Shown here: positions 19,040 to 28,963 of the stretch, one piece after another
Numbering within the stretch: the first letter of the stretch is position 1
Layout of the letters: the number at the start of each line of letters is the position of its first letter
Assembly (NCBI RefSeq): GCF_000955805.1
Contig: NZ_JYOA01000003.1
Location: forward strand, 25,540 to 89,539
Direction of reading: 5' to 3'
Length of the DNA stretch: 64,000 nt
From: Pseudomonas sp. 21
Lineage (GTDB): Bacteria; Pseudomonadota; Gammaproteobacteria; Pseudomonadales; Pseudomonadaceae
Notes under the pieces: generated by a model
Told to the model about the DNA's origin: nothing
The model's input: the letters and a program-made list of their open reading frames with translations, nothing else
Databases searched by the model: none
Program-made: the position numbers and the translations under genes

Positions 19040-19825
19040 ATGAATAAGAAAGGTCTGTGCAATCTGATGGTGGGTGCGGCGATGCTGGTGGCCGGCGTGG
19101 CGAGCGCCCAGGCCGAGACGATCCGCTTCGCCCTGGCCGCCGAGCCCTATCCACCGTTCTCGCAGAAGCAGCCCGACGGCAGCTGGGTCGGCTTCGAGCC
19201 GGATCTGATCCACAAGGTCTGCGCCGAGATGAAGGCTACCTGCGAGATCGACGAGGTGGCCTGGGACGGCATCATCCCGGCACTGCTGGCGAAGAAGATC
19301 GACGTGATCTTCAACTCCCTGTCGATCACCGATGAGCGCGAGAAGCAGATTGCTTTCAGCCGCCCCTACTACGACACCCCGGTGGCCGTCGCCGCGCCCC
19401 AGGCGGTGGACGTGCAGATCAGCCCCGAGGGCCTGAAGGGCAAGACCATCGGCGTGCAGATCTCCACCGTCAGCTCCAACTACCTCAAGCAGTACTACGA
19501 GAAGATCGCCGACGTGCGCTACTACGACACCCAGGACTCGGTGAACGCCGACCTGGTGGCCGGGCGCATCGACCTGATGATGGCCGACGGTATTGCCGTG
19601 GCGTCCTTCGTCAAGTCGCCGGACGCCCAGGCCGCCGGCATCGTCAACAAGGGCGAGGTGAAGTACGACCCGCTGTTCGGCCGTGGCGTCGGCGCCGGCC
19701 TGCGCAAGGGCGACACCGAACTGAAGGCGAAGATGGACGAGGCCATCGGCAAGCTGCTCGCCAGCGACGACTACAAGGCGCTGTCGGAGAAGTACTTCGG
19801 CATGAGCGTCGCGCCCAAGCAGTAA
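19040..19825 (+). CDS. Amino-acid ABC transporter periplasmic binding protein (SBP_bac_3)
   Basis: A 261-residue periplasmic binding protein. The start at 19040 (MNKKGLCNLMVG) gives a standard signal peptide ending at ASAQA before ETIRFALAAEPYPPF. An upstream frame exists but lacks a ribosome site. The mature part has the family 3 signature region GFEPDLIHKVCAEMKATCEIDEVAWDG split over residues about 51-77 and the ligand-domain motif DVIFNSLSITDEREKQ. It resembles HisJ/ArgT/AotJ, binders of basic amino acids. A strong stem-loop follows, before the permease gene. Confidence 0.9.
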   Translation: MNKKGLCNLMVGAAMLVAGVASAQAETIRFALAAEPYPPFSQKQPDGSWVGFEPDLIHKVCAEMKATCEIDEVAWDGIIPALLAKKIDVIFNSLSITDEREKQIAFSRPYYDTPVAVAAPQAVDVQISPEGLKGKTIGVQISTVSSNYLKQYYEKIADVRYYDTQDSVNADLVAGRIDLMMADGIAVASFVKSPDAQAAGIVNKGEVKYDPLFGRGVGAGLRKGDTELKAKMDEAIGKLLASDDYKALSEKYFGMSVAPKQ

Positions 19826-19842
19826 TCCCGGCGTGAGCTGGA

Positions 19843-19865
19843 CCCGTGCCCGCGGCGGGCACGGG
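19843..19865 (+). other. Stem-loop between binding protein and permease genes
   Basis: A perfect 10-base inverted repeat (CCCGTGCCCG and CGGGCACGGG) with a 3-base loop, 18 bases after the binding-protein stop and without a T tract. Such hairpins typically protect the upstream message from 3' decay, so that the binding protein is made in excess over the membrane subunits. That role is inferred. Confidence 0.75.
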
Positions 19866-19898
19866 GATGACCCTGAGCCTCCCATCCTGGAGACGGCC

Positions 19899-20609
19899 AT
19901 GCAAAGCATCTTCGACCTGATCGGCTTCGGCCCCACCGGCTGGGGCCCGGCCCTGCTCAAGGGGCTGCTGGTCACCCTGCAGATTTCCGTCGGCGCCTTC
20001 CTCGTCGGCCTGCTGATCGGCCTGGCCGCGGCCAGCGCCAAGATCGGCGGGCCGCGACCGCTGGCGATGCTCGCGCGCGGCTACACCACGCTGTGCCGGG
20101 CGGTGCCGGAGTTGCTGCTGATCCTGCTGCTGTTCTACGTTGGTTCCATGGGCCTGAACCAGTTCTTCGAGTGGCTCGGCTACGGCCAGGTGAAGCTCAA
20201 CGGCATGATGGTGGCCATCGCCGTGCTCGGCCTGGTGCAGGGCGCCTACGCCTCGGAAATCTTTCGGGGCGCCATCCAGTCGATTCCCTACGGCCAGATC
20301 GAGGCGGCGCGCGCCTACGGCATGCACGGCTTCGGCCTGTTCCGCCGGGTGACCCTGCCGATGATGGCGCCCAACGCGCTGGCCGGCATGGCCAACCTGT
20401 GGGTCAACCTGATCAAGGACAGCGCGCTGATCAGCGTGGTCGGCACCAACGAGCTGCTCTACACGGCCAAGCAGGCCGCCGGTTCGACCCGTCACTACCT
20501 GACCTTCTACCTCACCGCGGCGGCGCTGTACTACGTGCTCACCGTGCTTTCCAACCTGTTCGCGGGCTACCTGGAGCGACGTTTCCGTCGCTGGATTCCG
20601 GCGGTCTGA
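19899..20609 (+). CDS. Amino-acid ABC transporter permease (HisQ/AotQ type)
   Basis: A 236-residue inner-membrane permease with five or so transmembrane helices. The start at 19899 (MQSIFDLIGFG) is preceded by a CTGGAGAC ribosome site. The EAA loop that contacts the ATPase reads GQIEAARAYGMHGFGLFRRV around residues 130-149. HisM/HisQ-type family features (RAVPELLLILLLFY) are evident. It pairs with the next permease to form the heterodimeric channel. Confidence 0.92.
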   Translation: MQSIFDLIGFGPTGWGPALLKGLLVTLQISVGAFLVGLLIGLAAASAKIGGPRPLAMLARGYTTLCRAVPELLLILLLFYVGSMGLNQFFEWLGYGQVKLNGMMVAIAVLGLVQGAYASEIFRGAIQSIPYGQIEAARAYGMHGFGLFRRVTLPMMAPNALAGMANLWVNLIKDSALISVVGTNELLYTAKQAAGSTRHYLTFYLTAAALYYVLTVLSNLFAGYLERRFRRWIPAV

Positions 20610-20622
20610 ACGAGGCGCGGCG

Positions 20623-21372
20623 ATGAACGAACACTGGCTATTCGTCTACGGTGCCCTGCTGCTCAAGGGCCTGGGCACCACCCTGGTGATCCTGCTGATT
20701 TCCGCCATTCTCGGCTTCGCCCTGGCGCTGGTTGTGGCGCTGGCGCGGATGTCGCGCAACTTCCTCATCTCGCGCCTGGCGCTGGCGTACACCAGTCTGA
20801 TTCGCGGCACCCCGCTGCTGGTGCAGATCTACATCTTCTACTACGGCCTGGGCAGCCTCTTCGCGCAGTTCCCGCTAATCCGCGGCAGCTTCCTCTGGCC
20901 CTACCTGCGCGATGGCTTCTGGTACATCGTGATCGCGCTGATCCTCTCGGTCGGCGCCTACGTCGGCGAGGTAGTGCGCGGCGGCCTGAAGGCGGTGCCG
21001 CGCGGCGAGCTGGAGGCGGCTTCAGCGTTCGGCATGAACCGCACGCTGGTGCTCTACCGCGTGTGGCTGCCGCGGGCGATCCGCCTGCTGTTGCCGACCC
21101 TGGCGGGGGAAAGCGTGATGCTGCTCAAGTCCACCGCGCTGGCTTCCACCATCGCCGTGGTCGACCTGCTGGGCGCCGCCAACGTGGTGCGCGCGCAGAC
21201 CTTCCAGGTTTACCAGCCGCTGCTGCTGGTGGCGGCGATCTACATCTGCCTGACCTTCATCATCGAGGCGCTGTTCGCCATGCTGGAGCGCGCCACGCCG
21301 GTTCGCCGCGAGGCGCAGAAGACAACGCAGCGGAGCTGGCTGGGCAAGCGCAGGCCACGCACCGCCGTGTGA
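20623..21372 (+). CDS. Amino-acid ABC transporter permease (HisM/AotM type)
   Basis: A 249-residue inner-membrane permease. The motif SLIRGTPLLVQIYIFYYGLG and the EAA loop RGELEAASAFGMNRTLVLYR are typical of the HisM family. The C-terminal tail is basic. It starts 13 bases after the preceding permease stop, and its end nearly abuts the convergent TetR gene (8 bases). Confidence 0.92.
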   Translation: MNEHWLFVYGALLLKGLGTTLVILLISAILGFALALVVALARMSRNFLISRLALAYTSLIRGTPLLVQIYIFYYGLGSLFAQFPLIRGSFLWPYLRDGFWYIVIALILSVGAYVGEVVRGGLKAVPRGELEAASAFGMNRTLVLYRVWLPRAIRLLLPTLAGESVMLLKSTALASTIAVVDLLGAANVVRAQTFQVYQPLLLVAAIYICLTFIIEALFAMLERATPVRREAQKTTQRSWLGKRRPRTAV

Positions 21373-21380
21373 ACGATTGA

Positions 21381-22037
21381 TCAGGCATAGGCGCCGCGGC
21401 GCAGCCCTTCCACCCAGCAGCGGCTGAGCTCGAGGCCGTCGGCGGCGCTGAAGGTCGAGGGATTCAGGCACCACTCCAGCCACAGTCCGTCGAGCATGGC
21501 GGAGAGGCCGATGGCGGCGAGACGCGGGCGCGCCACGCTGAAACCCTCGGCGCCGGCGAGTTCGCTGATGAGCTTTTCCAGGATGGCGAGGTAGCTGTGG
21601 TAGCCGCGCTCGTGCGCCTCGTTCACCGGCGGCGAGTGACGGATCAGGCTCCAGAACACGACCCAGGGGCTGAGCAGGTCGGGGTCCAGCACCTGGGGCG
21701 AGAAGGAGCCGGTGAGGAAGGCCTCCATGCGCACGGCCGGGTCGTTGCCGACCGCGTCGACCTGCCGGTAGAGCGCCTGGGTCACCTCGCTGGCGAGGGT
21801 TTCGTAGGCCTGCGCGACCAGGGCGTCGATGCTGCCGAAATGGTGATTCACCAGGCCCACGGCCACTCCGGCTTCCTTGGCGATGCGACGCACCGAGATG
21901 CCCGCGTGGCCGTCGGCGACCAGGCACTTGAGGCAGGCGCGCACGAGGTGGTCGCGGCGCTCCTCGGGTGTGGCGCGCTGGGCTTTCTGGCGGGGGATAT
22001 CCAAGGGCGGGCGTCCTGTGTTGCGTGGTGCCGGCAA
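21381..22037 (-). CDS. TetR/AcrR-family regulator (BetI-like)
   Basis: A 218-residue regulator. The N-terminal helix-turn-helix (about residues 25-75) reads ISVRRIAKEAGVAVGLVNHHF, very like BetI. The C-terminal ligand domain is less conserved. It is divergent from the AstE/AotO-like gene (98-base gap) and convergent with the transporter genes, so it probably controls the amino-acid uptake and deacylase genes around it. Effector unknown. Confidence 0.88.
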   Translation of the reverse strand: MPAPRNTGRPPLDIPRQKAQRATPEERRDHLVRACLKCLVADGHAGISVRRIAKEAGVAVGLVNHHFGSIDALVAQAYETLASEVTQALYRQVDAVGNDPAVRMEAFLTGSFSPQVLDPDLLSPWVVFWSLIRHSPPVNEAHERGYHSYLAILEKLISELAGAEGFSVARPRLAAIGLSAMLDGLWLEWCLNPSTFSAADGLELSRCWVEGLRRGAYA

Positions 22038-22134
22038 GCGGCGAACGGTTTCGATACTAGGAGGCGACGAGAAAGATTTCCACGGGCCTTTTGGATCGAG
22101 AGCAGACAGAGACCAGACGGAGGAGAGAGGACAG

Positions 22135-23148
22135 ATGATCGAGGACGTATCCTTTGCCGTACCCGGTGATTCCGGCGCTGAGCTGCGCGTGCGCGCCTGG
22201 CGTATCGACGGCGGCAGACCGGGGCCGAAAGTGCACCTGCAGGCTGGCGTGCACGCCGATGAAATCGCCGGGATGCTGGTGCTTCACGAGCTGCTGCCGC
22301 GTCTGCGCGATGCCGCCGAACGGGGTGTGCTCAATGGCAGTGTGACCGTCGTGCCGCAGGCCAATCCCTTCGGTGTCGGGCAGTTCCGCCAGGGACGGAT
22401 TCTCGGTCGAAACCACGAGGCGACCTCGCGCAATTTCAACCGTGGCTTCATCGCCTCGGCCGCCGCCAGCGGCACCCTGGACAACCTCGCGCAGTGGCAG
22501 AAGCGCCTGGCCGAACTGGCCGCGCCGGCGGACATCGTGCTCGACCTGCACACCGACGACGAGGCGCTGCAGTACGTCTACATCCACGAGTGCTTCTGGC
22601 CGGCCGCGCAGGACCTGGCCGCCGCGCTGCGCGCGGAGCTGGCGATCCTCTGGGAAGGCGATGGCGATGGGGCGTTCGAGGAGGTGGTGATCGCCCCGTG
22701 GCTGGCCGAACAGCGCTTCGAGGGGCGGCTGGTGGCAACCGTCGAACTGCGTGGCCAGGGCGACGTCAGCGACGCGCTGGCGCAGCAGGATGCCGATGGC
22801 CTCTACCGCTTCCTCGGTGCCCGTGGCGTGGTCACTGACGCCGGGCCGTTGCCGGAGTGGAAGGGCGTCGCCACACCGATGGGCTTCATGGAAACCGTGT
22901 TCGCCCCGGCGGCTGGTGTGCTGGTTTTCGAGCGTGAGTTGGGCGATTTCGTCGAGGCTGGGGAGCGATTCGGTCGCATCGTTTCGCGGCCTGGAGATGC
23001 CAGCAGCGAACACATCCTGCGCGCCCCGCAGAGCGGCCTGTTCGCCACCCGCTACCGCGACCGGCTGATTCCCCAGGGCGCCATCGCGGGCAAGTTCACC
23101 GGTAGTGCACCCTCCAGCACCTGGACGTCCGGCGCGCTTGATCCGTAA
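22135..23148 (+). CDS. Succinylglutamate desuccinylase/aspartoacylase-family protein (AotO-like)
   Basis: A 337-residue zinc-carboxypeptidase-fold protein of the AstE/AspA superfamily. The start ATG at 22135 follows a strong AGGAGAGAGG site; upstream frame sequence is dismissed. Zinc-site motifs are visible: QAGVHADEIAG near residue 39-49, with His and Glu ligands, then DLHTDDEAL near residue 137-145. The C-terminal part looks like a lipoyl-type beta barrel (AAGVLVFERELGDFVEAGE). A homologue, AotO, is encoded inside the aotJQMOP arginine-ornithine operon of P. aeruginosa, so a role in N-acylated or basic amino-acid use is plausible but unproven. Confidence 0.85.
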   Translation: MIEDVSFAVPGDSGAELRVRAWRIDGGRPGPKVHLQAGVHADEIAGMLVLHELLPRLRDAAERGVLNGSVTVVPQANPFGVGQFRQGRILGRNHEATSRNFNRGFIASAAASGTLDNLAQWQKRLAELAAPADIVLDLHTDDEALQYVYIHECFWPAAQDLAAALRAELAILWEGDGDGAFEEVVIAPWLAEQRFEGRLVATVELRGQGDVSDALAQQDADGLYRFLGARGVVTDAGPLPEWKGVATPMGFMETVFAPAAGVLVFERELGDFVEAGERFGRIVSRPGDASSEHILRAPQSGLFATRYRDRLIPQGAIAGKFTGSAPSSTWTSGALDP

Positions 23149-23160
23149 CGTGCTGCTTTT

Positions 23161-23232
23161 CGTAGGAGCGAGCTTGCTCGCGAACCCAGACTCCGCAGCG
23201 GAGTTTGTTCGCGAGCAAGCTCGCTCCTACAG
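23161..23232. repeat. REP pair flanking the RAYT gene (right side of the deacylase)
   Basis: Canonical inverted pair: CGTAGGAGCGAGCTTGCTC arm, 26-base loop containing a small CTCCGCAGCGGAG palindrome, then the complementary arm ending CTCCTACAG. It sits 13 bases after the deacylase stop and 10 bases before the end of the RAYT gene. Confidence 0.9.
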
Positions 23233-23241
23233 GGCCATGCG

Positions 23242-23685
23242 TCACAGCCAGACGGCGTTCCAGAATGGGTAGTCCCGAAGCGATCTGACCAAGCCGGCGC
23301 GCAGAGGATTGGCGACCAGGTAGCGGGCTGCTGCCCTCAGGTCTTCGTCACGGCGTAGGGCGTGGTCATGGAAACCGGACTGCCAGACTTTGCCCGTGCG
23401 CTTGAGTGCCTTGTTGAGCGAGATCCCTGTGAGTGATTTCAGCTGTTGCATGAAGCCGCTCAGTGAGTTGCTGTTGAGTTGGACCAGGCAATGCAGATGA
23501 TCCGGCATCAGCACCCAAGCCAGAACGTCTGTCGATGCGAGTTGGTGAAGCTCCCAGGCGACAGCGCTGGCGCCTGTCCATTGCTGGAAGAAAGGCTGGC
23601 GCTGGTGAGTGATAGTTGTGACGAAATAGATTTGCCCTTGAATCGAGCAACGTCCATTTCGCAAATCCTTGCCATGAAATCCCAT
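23242..23685 (-). CDS. REP-associated tyrosine transposase (RAYT)
   Basis: A 147-residue Y1-transposase-like endonuclease (IS200/IS605-related, also called TnpA-REP). It carries the HUH metal motif MPDHLHCLVQL near residue 58-68 and the C-terminal catalytic-Tyr region RAAARYLVANPLRAGLVR. The start MGFHGKDLRN at 23685 is chosen because the upstream in-frame extension to 23811 is translated REP DNA ([16 protein letters not shown]). Length fits the family. RAYTs are domesticated enzymes thought to spread REP/REPIN sequences by cutting at the REP hairpin. REP pairs on both sides make this a self-contained unit. Confidence 0.93.
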   Translation of the reverse strand: MGFHGKDLRNGRCSIQGQIYFVTTITHQRQPFFQQWTGASAVAWELHQLASTDVLAWVLMPDHLHCLVQLNSNSLSGFMQQLKSLTGISLNKALKRTGKVWQSGFHDHALRRDEDLRAAARYLVANPLRAGLVRSLRDYPFWNAVWL

Positions 23686-23740
23686 CGCCAGTTTCCCCTG
23701 GAAGCCAGCGCTAAAGGTTGCAGAGGAGGTCAGGCCTGAC

Positions 23741-23802
23741 TGTAGGAGCGAGCTTGCTCGCGAACCTGCGGGGTCCGGTTCGCGAGCAAGCTCGCTCCTA
23801 CA
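23741..23802. repeat. REP pair flanking the RAYT gene (upstream side)
   Basis: Canonical inverted pair TGTAGGAGCGAGCTTGCTC ... CGAGCAAGCTCGCTCCTACA with a short 13-base loop, 56 bases upstream of the RAYT start. Confidence 0.9.
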
Positions 23803-23820
23803 AATGGCCAAACGGCAAAA

Positions 23821-23845
23821 ACAAAAAAGCCCGCGCGAGGCGGGC
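23821..23845 (-). terminator. Intrinsic terminator of prfC
   Basis: On the minus strand GCCCGC-CTCGC-GCGGGC followed by TTTTTTGT, 21 bases after the prfC stop. Confidence 0.9.
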
Positions 23846-23865
23846 GTTTTCGAACAGCGACGAAC

Positions 23866-25449
<1,584 letters not shown>

Positions 25450-25577
25450 GGATGGATGCCTGGTCGATTCGGTGAAGACGGGCAGCGAGCGGCCCGAAAA
25501 ACGCGGGATTATAGCCTGAATCGAGGCGCCGCCGGCAGACCCGGCGACGCAAGGCTCAAGGACCCTGGAGGGCGCTG

Positions 25578-26849
25578 TCAGTGGTCGCTGTCGGCGACCG
25601 GCTCGGCGCCCTTGTAGATGCGCCGCACCAGCGGGCCGATGGACAGGCCCTGGAGCAGGATCGACACCAGCACCACCACGTAGGTCAGGCTGAGGATCAG
25701 GTCGCGCTGCTCGCCCAGCGGCAGGGACAGCGCCAGGGCCACCGAGACGCCGCCACGCAGGCCGCCCCAGACGAGGATGCGGATGGTCCCGGCCGGCACC
25801 TGGCGGCGGCCGTTCTCGGTCTGGCGCAGCACGACGATGGCCGGGGCGACGGTGAGCAGGCGCGAGATCAGCACCGCGCCGCCCAGGGTGAACGCCGCCA
25901 CCACGTGCAGCCAGTTGAATGGCAGCAGGAGCAGCTCCAGGCCGATCAGGGCGAACAGCAGGGCGTTGAGGATCTCGTCGATCAGCTCCCAGAACTTGTC
26001 GATGTAGCGCCGCGTCTCGTCGGACATGGCGTAGTGGCGCGCCTGGTTGCCGATGATCAGGCCGGCCACCACCATGGCGATGGGCGCCGACACGTGCAGC
26101 CGCGCCGCCAGCGCCGCGCCGCCGATCACCAGGGCCAGGGTGAGCATGACCTCCACCTGGTACTGGTCGATGCCGCGCATCATCAGGAACACTCCGTAGC
26201 CCAGCGCCGCGCCGAACAGGATGCCGCCGATGGCTTCCTGCACGAACAGCCAGGCAATCGTCGAGGCAGTGGGCGTTTCGCCGGCCAGCAGGATGCCCAG
26301 CAGGATGGTGAAGACCACCACGGCGGTGCCGTCGTTGAACAGCGACTCGCCGACGATGGTGGTGGCCAGCGGCTTGGGCGCGCCAGCGGACTTGAGGATG
26401 CCCAGCACCGCGATGGGGTCGGTGGGCGAGATCAGCGCGCCGAACAGCAGGCAGTAGATGAAGTCCACGTGCCAGCCGAAGAGGGCGAAGGTGTAGTAGG
26501 CCAGGTAGCCGATCACCGTGGTGGCGATCAGCACGCCGAAGGTCGCCAGCAGGCCGATGGGCCACTTGTAGTTGCGCAGGTCGGCGAGGTTCACGTGCAG
26601 GGCGCCGGCGAACAGCAGGGCGGGCAGGAACCAGGTCATCAGCACGTCGGAGAAGTCGATGCGGCTGATGATCTGCTGCATCTCGACTTCCAGCACCGGG
26701 TAGCCCAGCAGCGACATGCCCTGGGCGATGAAGGAAAAGATCAGCGCGGTGGCCATGACGCCGATGGTCGGCGGCAGGCGGATGAAGCGGTAGTTGACGT
26801 AGGTGAGCAGGGTGGTCAGCGCGATGAACGCCGCGGCCAGATCAAGCAT
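25578..26849 (-). CDS. nhaP: Na+(K+)/H+ antiporter of the CPA1/NhaP family
   Basis: A 423-residue inner-membrane antiporter with about 12 transmembrane segments. Conserved CPA1 motifs are present: [17 protein letters not shown] and [13 protein letters not shown] (the essential ND pair). It exchanges cytoplasmic Na+ or K+ for protons. In P. aeruginosa, nhaP is also neighbour to an opuC-type osmoprotectant operon, as here where they are divergent, so the two probably respond together to salt and osmotic stress. Confidence 0.9.
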   Translation of the reverse strand: MLDLAAAFIALTTLLTYVNYRFIRLPPTIGVMATALIFSFIAQGMSLLGYPVLEVEMQQIISRIDFSDVLMTWFLPALLFAGALHVNLADLRNYKWPIGLLATFGVLIATTVIGYLAYYTFALFGWHVDFIYCLLFGALISPTDPIAVLGILKSAGAPKPLATTIVGESLFNDGTAVVVFTILLGILLAGETPTASTIAWLFVQEAIGGILFGAALGYGVFLMMRGIDQYQVEVMLTLALVIGGAALAARLHVSAPIAMVVAGLIIGNQARHYAMSDETRRYIDKFWELIDEILNALLFALIGLELLLLPFNWLHVVAAFTLGGAVLISRLLTVAPAIVVLRQTENGRRQVPAGTIRILVWGGLRGGVSVALALSLPLGEQRDLILSLTYVVVLVSILLQGLSIGPLVRRIYKGAEPVADSDH

Positions 26850-27298
26850 GGCGATGAATCTCCGTGGTAGGCAAGAACGCCGGCCCCGAGTGACCTATCC
26901 ATGGGTCGGGGGCACGCGAAAGGATCCCGATGATAACCGCTGAGCGAATCTGCGTGCGTTTTCGCCGGGCGCATCCGCCGTTGGGCAAGCGGCGCAGGGT
27001 GATGGTTCAGCTCGATCGCGATTTTTTTCGAAAAAAAGTTTGTCCGCCACAGCCCCCGGGCCATGGGGGCTGAAGCCGAATGCGCGGCCGTGCGATGGCA
27101 CAAGGATGGCAATTTTATTGAACGTAACGGCACGCACGGGGGTCCACCCCTTCGCGACGACAATCCCTGGGCGCTTGCGCAAGTATCTGATTCTCGTCGC
27201 GTTTAACCTCCGGTCTCCGATAGATTTTTGGACGGGATCGAGCGTCACTTGAGCGCGGCGATGCCAGTCGCCGCGCACCCGAAGGGAGTCCCCCAACC
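26850..27298. promoter_or_regulatory. 449-base divergent regulatory region between nhaP and the osmoprotectant operon
   Basis: No gene is visible. The region holds a perfect 16-base AT palindrome TTTTTTTCGAAAAAAA (27022-27037), then a perfect stem-loop CAGCCCCC-(7)-GGGGGCTG (27050-27072), and an AT-rich segment at 27113-27128. These stand out against the GC-rich background and probably include promoter and protein-binding elements for the osmoprotectant operon. Exact promoters cannot be assigned by eye. Confidence 0.5.
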
Positions 27299-28015
27299 AT
27301 GGTGAAGTCCACCACGGGCAAGGCCCTGTTCGGCGTCTGCTTCGCAGTCGTTGTGCTGGCTTTGCTGATCCACTGGATCACCCCCGCCACTCTGTGGCAG
27401 TACCGCGAAGACCTGCTGTTCTACCTGCAGGCGCACCTGATCCTGGTGTTCGCGTCCATGTTCGCCGCCATCGTGGTCGGCATCCCCGCCGGCATGCTGC
27501 TCAGCCGGCCCGCCCTGCAAGGACAGGCCGAGCGCCTGATGCAGATCTTCAACGTCGGCAACACCATCCCGCCGCTGGCCGTGCTGGCCATCGCCCTGGC
27601 GATAGTCGGGATCGGCAACGGCCCGGCGATCCTCGCGCTGTTCCTCGCCTCGTTGCTGCCCATCGTGCGCAACACCTATGAAGGCCTGCGCGCCGTGCCG
27701 GCGTCGCTCAAGGAGGCGGCCACCGGCATCGGCATGACGCCGCGCCAGGTTTTGCTGCGCGTCGAACTGCCCAATGCGGTGCCGCTGATCATGGGCGGTG
27801 TGCGCATCGCGCTGGCGCTCAACGTCGGTTCCGCGCCGCTGGCCTTCCTGATCGGCGCCAACAGCCTGGGCAGCCTGATCTTCCCCGGCATCGCTCTGGA
27901 CGACCAGTCCAAGCTGCTGCTCGGCGCCGTGTGCACTGCGCTGCTGGCGCTGGTGCTCGACGGCCTGGTGGTGCTGTTCAGCCGCGGCTTCCTGGAACGG
28001 GGGCTGGCGCAATGA
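27299..28015 (+). CDS. Osmoprotectant (glycine betaine/choline-type) ABC transporter permease
   Basis: A 238-residue OpuCB/OpuCD-type permease with about six transmembrane helices and the permease loop RAVPASLKEAATGIGMTPRQ. It shows the QIFNVGNTIPPLAVLAIALA segment of this family. First gene of a four-gene operon (permease, binding protein, permease, ATPase), with the same order that I recall for the P. aeruginosa opuC locus. Its stop overlaps the possible upstream ATG of the binding-protein gene. Confidence 0.92.
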   Translation: MVKSTTGKALFGVCFAVVVLALLIHWITPATLWQYREDLLFYLQAHLILVFASMFAAIVVGIPAGMLLSRPALQGQAERLMQIFNVGNTIPPLAVLAIALAIVGIGNGPAILALFLASLLPIVRNTYEGLRAVPASLKEAATGIGMTPRQVLLRVELPNAVPLIMGGVRIALALNVGSAPLAFLIGANSLGSLIFPGIALDDQSKLLLGAVCTALLALVLDGLVVLFSRGFLERGLAQ

Positions 28016-28026
28016 AAGGACTGCGT

Positions 28027-28962
28027 ATGAAACCTTTGCTCGGCGCGCTGGGCCTGCTGCTTGCCGCCGCCACCGGCTCCGCCCACGCGGCGGATGTGAT
28101 CCGCATCGGCGGCAAGCCGTTCACCGAACAGCGCCTGCTCACCGCCATCACCGCGCAGTACCTGCAGAGCAAGGGCTACGAAGTGAAGGTCACCAACGGC
28201 CTGGGCAGCACGCTGGCGCGCAGCGCGCAGCAGAGCGGCCAGCTGGACCTGGTCTGGGAGTACACCGGCTCGTCGCTGATCGTCTACAACAAGGTCAAGG
28301 ACAAGCTCAACGCCGAGCAATCGCTGGCCAAGGTCCGCGAGCTGGACGGCAAGAAGGGGCTGGTCTGGCCCACGCCCGCGCCGTTCAACAACACCTATGC
28401 GCTGGCGATGCCCGAGGAGCAGGCCGAACAGCTCGGGGTGCGTACCCTCAGCGACCTGGCCCGGGTGATGAAGGAGCAGGGCGACAAGAAGACCCACCTG
28501 TTCGCCATGGACCCGGAGTTCGCCGGCCGCCCGGATGGCCTCGCGCCGATGAGCGAGCTTTACGGCTTGCACTTCACCCGCGACGACGTGCGGCAGATGG
28601 ATGCCGGGCTCGTCTACACCGCGCTGAAGAATCGCCAGGTGTTCGTCGGCCTCGTCTACACCACCGACGGCCGCCTGAAGGACTTCAAGCTGCGCGTGCT
28701 GCAGGACGACAAGCAGTTCTTCCCCTTCTACAACGCCGCCCCGGTGATGCGCGCCGACCTGCTGCAGAAGCATCCGGAGCTGAAGACGCTGTTCGACCCC
28801 ATCGCCAGGCTGCTCGACGACAAGACCATGCAGGCGCTCAACGCCCAGGTCGATATCCAGCAGGAGCCGGTACAACGTGTGGCGCAGCAGTTCCTGCGCG
28901 AGCACCAGCTGATCGGCGACAACGCGCAGACGACTCAGCAGCCTGCCGGGGAGGAGAACTGA
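28027..28962 (+). CDS. Osmoprotectant ABC transporter substrate-binding protein
   Basis: A 311-residue OpuAC-type binding protein with signal peptide MKPLLGALGLLLAAATGSAHA. The mature part begins ADVIRIGGKPFTEQRLL and includes DLVWEYTGSSLIVYNK, both typical of quaternary-ammonium binders (OsmF/OpuCC). The ATG at 28027 is preferred because AAAGGA lies 6 bases upstream. An ATG at 28012 overlaps the permease stop and would add 5 residues. Confidence 0.92.
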   Translation: MKPLLGALGLLLAAATGSAHAADVIRIGGKPFTEQRLLTAITAQYLQSKGYEVKVTNGLGSTLARSAQQSGQLDLVWEYTGSSLIVYNKVKDKLNAEQSLAKVRELDGKKGLVWPTPAPFNNTYALAMPEEQAEQLGVRTLSDLARVMKEQGDKKTHLFAMDPEFAGRPDGLAPMSELYGLHFTRDDVRQMDAGLVYTALKNRQVFVGLVYTTDGRLKDFKLRVLQDDKQFFPFYNAAPVMRADLLQKHPELKTLFDPIARLLDDKTMQALNAQVDIQQEPVQRVAQQFLREHQLIGDNAQTTQQPAGEEN

Positions 28963-28963
28963 C

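Noticed and set aside
23161-23802. REP pairs considered as a CRISPR array
   Set aside because: Repeats occur as inverted pairs at scattered intergenic sites, not as regularly spaced direct repeats with unique spacers, and no cas genes are present.
23686-23811. N-terminal extension of the RAYT
   Set aside because: The extra 42 residues are translated REP DNA; the family N terminus begins at 23685.
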